From contig DRKK01000368.1 of NCBI GenBank assembly GCA_011051815.1, forward strand, positions 1 to 6,782: a stretch of 6,782 nucleotides of DNA. The letters are read 5' to 3'. The position numbers and the translations under genes were made by a program. Below the pieces are notes generated by a model. The model made no database searches. It was not told the origin of the DNA and worked only from the letters and a program-made list of their open reading frames with translations. Positions within the stretch are counted from its first letter, which is position 1. Every line of letters starts with the position of its first letter. The stretch comes from Sphingomonadales bacterium (lineage in GTDB: Bacteria > Pseudomonadota > Alphaproteobacteria > Sphingomonadales > Emcibacteraceae). Below, piece by piece: positions 1 through 5,491 of the stretch.

Positions 1-847
1 ATTTTGCCGTCCGGTACCAGTCGGGTAATTCCTTGTGGGGAATATTGGGCAGGAAGGAAACCTGCTCAGAAATATTCAACTGTCGGGCTAGGTTTTTCAA
101 TTCCCCCTCCAGCTCTCCCGCGCCGATGATCACCAGCTTCTCACCGGGAAGGTTTTTCAAGGCTTGCAGGATAAAGAGATGTCCTTTAAGGGGAACCAGA
201 TTGCCGACGGTCAGGATATGGTCATTGCTGATTTTGCCGTCCGCGTTAAACTGCGTTCGGTCAACGCCGTTCATGATGACGGTTAATTTGTCCTCTGCAA
301 CCCCGTGATCAATCAAGCGGTCTTTCAGGGCGTGGCTGACGCAGATCACTTTTGCCGCATAGTCTATGGCCGCCAGAATATCTTTTTTCGGCCCATCCTG
401 TTCCATCCAGAAGTTAACATCGCTGCCCCGCGCGGTCAGAATCAGCGGCTTGCCGTGAGCTTTAGCCAGCTGGAAGGCCGCCACCCCGTCAGGATAGAGA
501 TAATGCCCATCCACCAGATCAAAGTCTATATTCTGCTGCCCAATGATCTTTCGGGCCGCCGATGTCATGGCCTGTGCGCTATTGATGATATTGGTGCCGG
601 GAAGGGTCATATAGCGGGGGTGATAGACCGGGACGTCACCCTGATGCTCGCTCGGCGGCACTTGATTATAGCGGTGAAAGCGGCTGCGGGGATTTAGGCC
701 GAGGAGCGGGGCATATTGCACCGGGGCAATGACACTACGGGACGTTCCATCAATTTGATCGAAATGGTCCATACGGCTTTTGACAAAAATGCCGTGCCGA
801 GGGTCCACGGCGTTGGGATAGAGCGATGTGAAGGTGAGAACCCGCAA
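1..847 (-). CDS. Glycosyltransferase family 4 (GT-B fold), 3' end outside window
   Basis: Likely transfers a sugar from a nucleotide-sugar donor to a growing polysaccharide or lipid-linked glycan at the cytoplasmic face of the membrane. 282 codons are visible. The N-terminal GT-B domain has LYPNAVDPRHGIFV (residues 9-22), DGHYLYPDG (113-121) and TARGSD (138-143), all typical of bacterial GT4 enzymes. The donor-binding domain starts with MNGVD (192-196), GNLVPLKGH (215-223) and GAGEL (242-246). The C-terminal EX7E region lies beyond the window. The start is TTG at 847-845. The in-frame TAA of the upstream gene lies just before it, the first in-frame ATG is at codon 26 and would cut off the conserved N-terminus, and AAGGA sits 6 bases upstream. 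The gene is 9 bases downstream of the amidotransferase and surely co-transcribed with it. Family is confident; donor and acceptor sugars are unknown. Confidence 0.9.
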   Translation of the reverse strand, partial: MRVLTFTSLYPNAVDPRHGIFVKSRMDHFDQIDGTSRSVIAPVQYAPLLGLNPRSRFHRYNQVPPSEHQGDVPVYHPRYMTLPGTNIINSAQAMTSAARKIIGQQNIDFDLVDGHYLYPDGVAAFQLAKAHGKPLILTARGSDVNFWMEQDGPKKDILAAIDYAAKVICVSHALKDRLIDHGVAEDKLTVIMNGVDRTQFNADGKISNDHILTVGNLVPLKGHLFILQALKNLPGEKLVIIGAGELEGELKNLARQLNISEQVSFLPNIPHKELPDWYRTAK

Positions 848-853
848 GGTCTT

Positions 854-858
854 TCCTT
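854..858 (-). promoter_or_regulatory. Shine-Dalgarno site that decides the TTG start of the glycosyltransferase
   Basis: On the minus strand AAGGA lies 6 bases before the TTG codon at 847-845 and overlaps the TAA stop of the upstream amidotransferase. Terminating ribosomes could therefore reinitiate directly on the glycosyltransferase start. Confidence 0.7.
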
Positions 859-2743
859 AACTTTGCCGGGACAGGAATTGATCAAACATCATCAATGTCC
901 ACAGCGGTGCGCTGTAATCCCTGAGCCCGTTTTGATGGTGGTCCACCAGCGTGCAGAGATAATCTGTTTCAAAAAAGCCACTGCCCATCATGCGTTCGCT
1001 GAGGACAGAATCCCGGATATTCTGTTTCAATTCATTTCGGAACCATTTGCCCAGCGGCACGCCGAAGCCCATTTTTGGCCGATAGAGAATATCATTGGGC
1101 AGCCGGCCTTCCAATGATTTCTTGAAGATATATTTGCCCTCACCGCCCTGAAGCTTGAAATGGGAGGGCAGGGTTGCGATCCATTCCACCAGTTCATGGT
1201 CGAGGAGCGGCACCCGAACCTCCAGAGAATGGGCCATGGATGCCCGGTCAACCTTGGTCAATATATCACCGACCAAATAGGTCTTGATGTCAATATATTG
1301 CAGGACGGACAGGGGGTCATCACTGCCGGATTCGGCACCGTATTTATTGAACAGAGACAGGGTATTATAGCCCTGAAGATCGCTTTTCAGGCTGGGGCTG
1401 AATAATTTATTCCGCATGTCGCCTTTCAGGATTGAGACCCCGTGGAAATAGCTTTCCACATGATCGCGCGCCAATCCCTGAAAGGTTGTTTTGGCCCGGA
1501 ACATGCGCGGTGCCCAGTCGGCCTTGGGATAGGCGGCCCCCAGAAAACCAAACAGGGGCTTGCGGATGCTTTCGGGGAAAATGCCGCGTATCTTCTGTTC
1601 AAACATCTGCAATTGATAGCGCCGGTATCCGGCCAGGTTTTCATCGCCGCCGTCCCCGGACAGGGCCACGGTCACCTTTTCCCGGGCCAGCTCGCAGACC
1701 CGGTAAGTAGGCAGGGCGGAGCTGTCCGCATAAGGCTCGTCATAAATATCAATCAGCTTGTCCACCAGTGAATAATCCCCCGGGTCTACCACCCGGGACC
1801 AATGGTTGGTTTTATAGCGGGCGGCGACCCGTTCCGCATAGTCGGTCTCATTGAATTTGGGGTCGGAAAAGCCGATGGAACAGCTGTTGACCGGCCCATC
1901 ACTATTGTCGGCCATATCGGCGACAACCGCGCCGCTGTCCACGCCGCCTGACAGAAATGCTCCCAGCGGCACATCGGCCACCATGCGGATTTTTGTTGCC
2001 TCCTGTACCCGTGCGGCCAATTCATCGCGGGCATCTTCAAAGCTGCCCTGATAATCGCCGGTGAATTGCAGGGACCAATATTGGCTTTTTTCCTGCCGCC
2101 CGCTCTGCAAATCAATGAGAATGCTGTGACCCGGTTCCAGCTTATAGACATTCTTGTATATGGTATGGGGTTCGGCCACATAGCCAAGGGCGAAATAATC
2201 CTCCATACTTTCCTTGCGCAGGTTGCGCTGAAAATCAGGATGAGCTGTTAAAGCTTTCAGCTCTGATCCGAACAGGATGGTTTTTTCACCGACGGGAGCA
2301 TAAAACAGCGGCTTGATACCGAGCCGGTCGCGGGTCATGAAAACCTGTTTTTTGCGTTTGTCATAAATCACATAGGCGAACATGCCCCGGATACGTTTAA
2401 CACTGTCCGGTCCCCAGGCGTGATAGGCATTGAGGATAACCTCCGTATCACAGCGGGTTTTGAATTTATAGCCCTTACCCTCAAGCTCTTTGCGGATTTC
2501 AACGAAGTTATAAATTTCACCGTTATAGACGATGGTTACATCTTCGCCTGCCGAGCTCATGGGTTGCTGGCCGCTTTTCAGGTCGATGATCGACAGTCGG
2601 CGATGGCCAAGGCCGACCCCGTCCGCTATATATATTCCAGCCTCATCGGGACCACGATGGATGATGGCATCTGTCATTTGTTTGATGATTGCCTGATCAA
2701 CTTTTCCGTTGAGTGAGGTAATTATACCGGCTATGCCACACAT
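857..2743 (-). CDS. asnB: Asparagine synthase-like glutamine amidotransferase, exosortase/EPS type
   Basis: A glutamine-hydrolysing amidotransferase of 628 aa. The N-terminal Ntn glutaminase domain (about residues 2-210) has the catalytic Cys2 (MCGIAG), HRRLSIID (47-54) and NGEIYN (74-79). The C-terminal ATP-pyrophosphatase domain (about 240-620) has the PPi loop SGGVDS (265-270), SGDGGDE (362-368) and KVDRASM (497-503). Glutamine-derived ammonia would be used to amidate a carboxylate activated as an acyl-adenylate. It could be housekeeping asparagine synthetase. However, ADVPLGAFLSGGVDS, the CSIGFSDPKFNE segment (288-299) and the adjacent glycosyltransferase resemble the amidotransferase of exosortase A-associated exopolysaccharide loci, where a sugar acid may be amidated. 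That assignment is from memory of the family, not a search. The start is fixed by the obligatory Cys2, yet no good Shine-Dalgarno is seen. It is first in its transcript, with its own candidate promoter. Confidence 0.93.
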   Translation of the reverse strand: MCGIAGIITSLNGKVDQAIIKQMTDAIIHRGPDEAGIYIADGVGLGHRRLSIIDLKSGQQPMSSAGEDVTIVYNGEIYNFVEIRKELEGKGYKFKTRCDTEVILNAYHAWGPDSVKRIRGMFAYVIYDKRKKQVFMTRDRLGIKPLFYAPVGEKTILFGSELKALTAHPDFQRNLRKESMEDYFALGYVAEPHTIYKNVYKLEPGHSILIDLQSGRQEKSQYWSLQFTGDYQGSFEDARDELAARVQEATKIRMVADVPLGAFLSGGVDSGAVVADMADNSDGPVNSCSIGFSDPKFNETDYAERVAARYKTNHWSRVVDPGDYSLVDKLIDIYDEPYADSSALPTYRVCELAREKVTVALSGDGGDENLAGYRRYQLQMFEQKIRGIFPESIRKPLFGFLGAAYPKADWAPRMFRAKTTFQGLARDHVESYFHGVSILKGDMRNKLFSPSLKSDLQGYNTLSLFNKYGAESGSDDPLSVLQYIDIKTYLVGDILTKVDRASMAHSLEVRVPLLDHELVEWIATLPSHFKLQGGEGKYIFKKSLEGRLPNDILYRPKMGFGVPLGKWFRNELKQNIRDSVLSERMMGSGFFETDYLCTLVDHHQNGLRDYSAPLWTLMMFDQFLSRQS

Positions 2744-2768
2744 ATTTCAGGGGGTTCCACTGTGTTGG

Positions 2769-2797
2769 GTTATCTTTGTGACTAGTTTTAGCGACAA
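2769..2797 (-). promoter_or_regulatory. Candidate sigma70-type promoter for the amidotransferase-glycosyltransferase unit
   Basis: On the minus strand TTGTCG (2797-2792) and GATAAC (2774-2769) are separated by 17 bases, each matching 4 of 6 consensus positions. It lies downstream of the permease terminator and upstream of the amidotransferase start, leaving a leader of about 20 bases. Position supports it; the matches alone are weak. Confidence 0.35.
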
Positions 2798-2824
2798 TAA
2801 TTTAAAAGTCCTTTAATGTCAGGC

Positions 2825-2854
2825 AAAAAAAATGCTCCGGTAAAAACCGGAGCA
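2825..2854 (-). terminator. Rho-independent terminator of the ABC transporter operon
   Basis: A perfect 9-bp stem, TGCTCCGGT (2833-2841) with ACCGGAGCA (2846-2854), closes an AAAA loop on the plus strand. On the minus strand the stem is followed by eight T (2832-2825). It lies 65 bases past the permease stop and separates the transporter operon from the amidotransferase gene. The T-run orientation supports minus-strand termination only. Confidence 0.92.
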
Positions 2855-2872
2855 GTTGGAAGATATCAGGTG

Positions 2873-2894
2873 ATCAGGGGCGGAGCCCCTTGAT
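2873..2894 (-). other. GC-rich hairpin in the permease 3' untranslated region
   Basis: ATCAGGGGC (2873-2881) pairs with GCCCCTTGAT (2885-2894) around a GGA loop, with one bulged base. It has no following T-run, so it is not itself a terminator. It sits between the permease stop and the true terminator and could stabilise the mRNA 3' end. Confidence 0.5.
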
Positions 2895-2918
2895 GTTCCT
2901 AATATGAGATAAAAAGGG

Positions 2919-3854
2919 TCATAGGCTGTTACGCTTTCTGAGCAAAATGGCACCGTAAAACAGGGCGGCGGCAATGCTCAGCCCGATCCAGAAGGCAGGG
3001 TCGACGGCGGAGCGGATGATGTCCATGGTTGAGCTTGGGTCAAAGCTTGAAAAGCTGCTGCCAAAACCACCCTCATTTTTCAGGATATGGGCTCCCATCA
3101 GGCGCATGCCAATGAAGCGGATCAAATATTCCGAATGGAAAAACAGACCTTCGACCAGCGCGAGCAGGGCCACCGGTATGGTTGCGACCAGCAACGGTGT
3201 CCGCTTGGCGATGACAGAGGCCAGCATGAACCAGGCGAATACGGGCAGCGCCCACAGGCTGAACATGGCCATATAAATGATCTCGTTAATGACCAGCATG
3301 GGCATATTGGTTGAGGCCCACAGCAGGTTCCATGCGCTATAATCGGTGCTAATGGTATAGAAGCTGCCGACGATCAACAGAAATACCTGAAAGATAAGGG
3401 TAAACCCGATGGCGACCACGGGAATGACCACTGTCACGGTCAGTATTTTTGATAGAATGGTCTGAAAATCTGATACGGGCATGGACTTCCAAAACAGGAT
3501 ACTATTGTCTTTTCGCTCGTCATACAGGGAGCCGAGGGCGGTAAAGACCATGCAGAACCAGACGCCAATCATAATTGGCACAGAGGAGGCCAGCAGAAGA
3601 TGGTTGATATTCCGGCTTAATTCCTCTGCATCCTGCGCGGACATCTTGTCAATGATTTCCCCGAGGGTAAAAGAGTTCCCGTCAACATGAATGGCGGCCC
3701 CAAACAGGCCCATGCTGATAATGATCAGAACCATGGACAGGCCGGTGATGATCAGCGGCGTCATGAAAATGGCCCGGCGGTTTTCCCAATATTCCCTGAG
3801 CATCAGGGCCTTGAAGGGGTTGTATCCGTTTATTTTTACGATGGAGGCTAACAT
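2919..3854 (-). CDS. ABC-2-type transporter permease, six membrane helices
   Basis: A 311-aa inner-membrane protein that pairs with the ATPase encoded two genes upstream. Hydrophobic segments lie at about residues 31-52, 86-108, 136-163, 186-213, 220-238 and 286-304. The N-terminus (KALMLREYWENRR, 15-27) looks like the cytoplasmic amphipathic coupling helix of ABC-2 permeases. The loop LYDERKDNSILFWKSMPVSD (110-129) is typical of permeases encoded beside YtrA-type GntR regulators. A loop of about 33 residues (53-85) is probably periplasmic, and a Gly/Ser/Phe-rich segment (261-272) precedes the last helix. GGAG lies 7 bases before the ATG. It is the last gene of the operon, 55 bases after the small ORF and followed by the terminator. 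The substrate is unknown; related systems are induced by envelope-active compounds, but nothing here proves that role. Confidence 0.9.
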   Translation of the reverse strand: MLASIVKINGYNPFKALMLREYWENRRAIFMTPLIITGLSMVLIIISMGLFGAAIHVDGNSFTLGEIIDKMSAQDAEELSRNINHLLLASSVPIMIGVWFCMVFTALGSLYDERKDNSILFWKSMPVSDFQTILSKILTVTVVIPVVAIGFTLIFQVFLLIVGSFYTISTDYSAWNLLWASTNMPMLVINEIIYMAMFSLWALPVFAWFMLASVIAKRTPLLVATIPVALLALVEGLFFHSEYLIRFIGMRLMGAHILKNEGGFGSSFSSFDPSSTMDIIRSAVDPAFWIGLSIAAALFYGAILLRKRNSL

Positions 3855-3909
3855 TTTATTTCTCCGTTTTCCTTACATTATTTTCGGCGTTATTTATCGG
3901 CATTTCAAA

Positions 3910-4083
3910 TCACAACAGGCTGCACATGCTCAAGGCACAGGAGGATGAGCTTTTCTGGTCAAAGCCCAGCACAGATGACTTTTGCTGTGCGCTATAGGAC
4001 AGGTTGGCAATGCCGGTGATCATAAGGATGGTGATAAAACCGGCAATGATCAGGGCTTTTGATTTCTGGCGTAGGGCGGTCAT
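3910..4083 (-). CDS. Small membrane or exported peptide, 57 aa, in the ABC operon (unrecognised)
   Basis: I do not recognise this protein. It starts with a basic N-terminus (MTALRQKSKA), then a hydrophobic stretch (about residues 11-28, LIIAGFITILMITGIANL). A polar tail follows, rich in Gln, Lys and Ser, ending in SSSSCALSMCSLL with Cys49 and Cys54. It is either a single-pass inner-membrane protein with the tail outside or a secreted peptide; S-Y-S at 29-31 is a weak signal peptidase I site. The ATG overlaps the ATPase stop codon by four bases (ATGA, 4080-4083), and a strong AAGGAG lies 7 bases upstream, so translational coupling is likely. It stops at TGA (3912-3910), 55 bases before the permease start. 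It could be a small accessory subunit, a regulatory peptide, or a peptide handled by the transporter. The gene looks real from its ribosome site and packing; function is unknown. Confidence 0.75.
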   Translation of the reverse strand: MTALRQKSKALIIAGFITILMITGIANLSYSAQQKSSVLGFDQKSSSSCALSMCSLL

Positions 4084-4937
4084 GATGAGGCTCCTTCCAT
4101 AAGGGTGACGAACAGGTCAGACAGGCTGATTCGGCTCACCTCACCAAGCTCGGCAAGTTCAGCACGGGACCGGCCATTAAAAATAAAGGATGTGCGTCCC
4201 AGTAGGCTTTGCTCTGATACCGGCGACAAGGCCCGGGCGGCATCATTATTTTCCGGCGCGGGGTTCAGCACCATCCACTGATTGGAAATATCTTCCATAT
4301 CGGCGGTCAGGACCAGTTCCCCGTCCCGGATGAAGACCACCTGAGAGAGGATATTTTCAATCTCATCCACCTGATGGGTGGTGATCAGAATGGTCCGGTC
4401 TTCATCGAAGAAATCTTCCAGAAGTTGATGGTAGAATTTCTTGCGGTAAATAATGTCCAGCCCCAACGTGGGCTCGTCCAGCACCAGTATTTTGGCATCA
4501 ATGGACATGATCAGGGCCAGATGAACCTGAACAACCATGCCTTTGGAAAGCTGGCGGACTTTTTTATCCAGAGGAACGCTGGTCCCGGCGAGGAAGCCAA
4601 GCGCCTTTTGCCGGTTAAAGCTGGGGTGGACCCCTTCGACAAAGTCAATGGCTTCGGACACTTTGATCCATTTGGGCAGGGTCGCCACGTCAGAGATAAA
4701 GCAGATCTCCTTCATCATCTCATCACGCTGGCTATAGGGGTCAAAGCCCAGAACATCTAGGTCGCCGTCATAGGCGCTGAGGCCCAGAATGCTGTTCAGC
4801 AGGGTTGTCTTGCCTGCGCCGTTAGCACCAATGATGCCGACGATCTGCCCTTTCTGGATGGTCAGATCCACATTTTTCAATGCTTGAAAAGAGCCATAGG
4901 ACTTGCTGAGGTTATGGGCGGTAATAATATTTGTCAT
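4080..4937 (-). CDS. ABC transporter ATP-binding protein (YtrB/BcrA-like)
   Basis: A 285-aa cytoplasmic ATPase that should power the permease encoded downstream. The nucleotide-binding domain has Walker A GANGAGKTT (37-45, Lys43), an ABC signature of divergent form LSKGM (130-134), Walker B ILVLDEP (150-156, with catalytic Glu155), D-loop LGLD (158-161) and H-loop His188 (TTHQVDE). At the Q-loop the sequence reads CFISDVATLPKW (79-90) with no obvious glutamine, as in several ABC-2 ATPases with acidic or serine residues there. A C-terminal extension (about 215-285) follows the core. The ATG lies 3 bases after the gntR stop, and its AAGGA lies within the last gntR codons, indicating tight coupling. 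Its stop overlaps the start of the small ORF. Family is certain; the transported substrate is not known. Confidence 0.95.
   Translation of the reverse strand: MTNIITAHNLSKSYGSFQALKNVDLTIQKGQIVGIIGANGAGKTTLLNSILGLSAYDGDLDVLGFDPYSQRDEMMKEICFISDVATLPKWIKVSEAIDFVEGVHPSFNRQKALGFLAGTSVPLDKKVRQLSKGMVVQVHLALIMSIDAKILVLDEPTLGLDIIYRKKFYHQLLEDFFDEDRTILITTHQVDEIENILSQVVFIRDGELVLTADMEDISNQWMVLNPAPENNDAARALSPVSEQSLLGRTSFIFNGRSRAELAELGEVSRISLSDLFVTLMEGASS
4091..4096 (-). promoter_or_regulatory. Strong Shine-Dalgarno site of the 57-aa ORF
   Basis: AAGGAG on the minus strand lies inside the last ATPase codons, 7 bases before the ATG at 4083-4081. It is the strongest argument that the small ORF is translated. 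Confidence 0.75.
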
Positions 4938-4940
4938 GGC

Positions 4941-5309
4941 TTAATCCTTATCTTTACCGGTGGCGGATTCGATCAGTTGTTTGGCATCAAGACCCAAAAG
5001 GGAAATGCGTTTGATGATTTCCGGCCATTCTTGTTCAAGAAATTTTTTCTGTTCTGCGTTCAGCAGGTTTTTTCTGGCACCTTCAAGAATAAACATTCCA
5101 AGCCCTCTCTTTTTTTCTACCAGTCCCTCATCCACCAGCTCGGCATAGGCTTTAGAGGCGGTGATGGGATTTATTTGATAATCGGCGGCGACTTTCCGTA
5201 CGGAAGGGAGGGCCTCGCCCTCATTCAGTATCCCGTCAATTATCATTGCCATGATCTGCTCTTTCAGTTGCAGATAGATTGGCTGATCATTTTTCCACTG
5301 TGTAGCCAC
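4941..5309 (-). CDS. GntR-family transcriptional repressor, YtrA subfamily
   Basis: A 122-aa DNA-binding regulator. The winged helix-turn-helix occupies about residues 10-76: QPIYLQLKEQI (9-19), LPSVRKVAADY (34-44), the recognition helix around INPITASKAYAEL (46-58) and the wing KKRGLGMFI (66-74). Only about 45 residues follow, predicted mostly helical (LNAEQKKFLEQEW onward). There is thus no FadR, HutC or MocR effector domain; this short build is that of the YtrA subfamily, whose members commonly repress adjacent ABC transporter genes. The start is GTG at 5309-5307, with AGGA 7 bases upstream. It is the first gene of the operon, and its TAA is 3 bases before the ATPase ATG. A palindrome over its promoter suggests autorepression. 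The inducer is unknown. Confidence 0.93.
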   Translation of the reverse strand: MATQWKNDQPIYLQLKEQIMAMIIDGILNEGEALPSVRKVAADYQINPITASKAYAELVDEGLVEKKRGLGMFILEGARKNLLNAEQKKFLEQEWPEIIKRISLLGLDAKQLIESATGKDKD

Positions 5310-5357
5310 GGTAAATTCCTATCTATAAAGTTGGCACATTAACTGTTGTGGTGTTTA

Positions 5358-5381
5358 AGTGTTGTACAAACATAGTACACT
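5358..5381. promoter_or_regulatory. Candidate GntR operator (imperfect palindrome)
   Basis: A 24-base inverted repeat has outer arms AGTGT (5358-5362) and ACACT (5377-5381), plus matching TA steps at 5365-5366 and 5373-5374. It lies 49 bases upstream of the gntR start and covers the candidate -10 hexamer. A GntR dimer site over its own promoter is the usual arrangement. Binding is inferred, not shown. Confidence 0.5.
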
Positions 5382-5398
5382 AGATCAATGAGAGTCAA
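5369..5398 (-). promoter_or_regulatory. Candidate promoter of the gntR-ABC operon
   Basis: On the minus strand TTGACT (5398-5393, 5 of 6 consensus) and TATGTT (5374-5369, 4 of 6) are 18 bases apart. Transcription would start near 5362, leaving a leader of about 50 bases. The -10 lies within the palindrome at 5358-5381. TACTAT with a 15-base spacer is a less likely alternative. Confidence 0.5.
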
Positions 5399-5443
5399 GA
5401 GTTAATTATTTTTTTTGAAATCCCACTGTGTTATATTGGCCAG

Positions 5444-5461
5444 ATTCCCGCAGGGGGGAAT
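5444..5461 (+). other. Short hairpin in the leader of the amidohydrolase gene
   Basis: ATTCCC (5444-5449) and GGGAAT (5456-5461) form a 6-bp stem around a GCAGGG loop, 30 bases before the amidohydrolase ATG. No T-run follows on either strand, so it is not a terminator. It may be an mRNA leader structure or chance. The rest of the 182-base divergent region is AT-rich. TATATT (5432-5437) could be a -10 for the plus strand but has no convincing -35. Confidence 0.35.
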
Positions 5462-5491
5462 GCCCGGATAAAGAGAAACAAAGGAAAAAAA

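Noticed and set aside
305..1405. Several plus-strand open frames of 80-133 codons over 305-697, 716-1117 and 1160-1405
   Set aside because: They lie antisense to the glycosyltransferase and amidotransferase, whose conserved motifs explain the sequence, and their translations show no recognisable domain.
1779..1797. Perfect 7-bp inverted repeat CCCGGGT/ACCCGGG with a 5-base spacer
   Set aside because: It lies inside the amidotransferase coding region and encodes an ordinary segment near residues 317-322; no T-run or regulatory context, so probably chance.
3855..3909. 55-base gap between the small ORF and the permease as a possible regulatory element
   Set aside because: It holds only the permease ribosome site and AT-rich sequence; no hairpin or promoter-like pair was found.
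5410..5420. T-run followed by GAAA upstream of the amidohydrolase, considered as a terminator or -35 element
   Set aside because: No hairpin adjoins the T-run on either strand, and TTGAAA lies only about 11 bases from the nearest TATATT, too close for a promoter.
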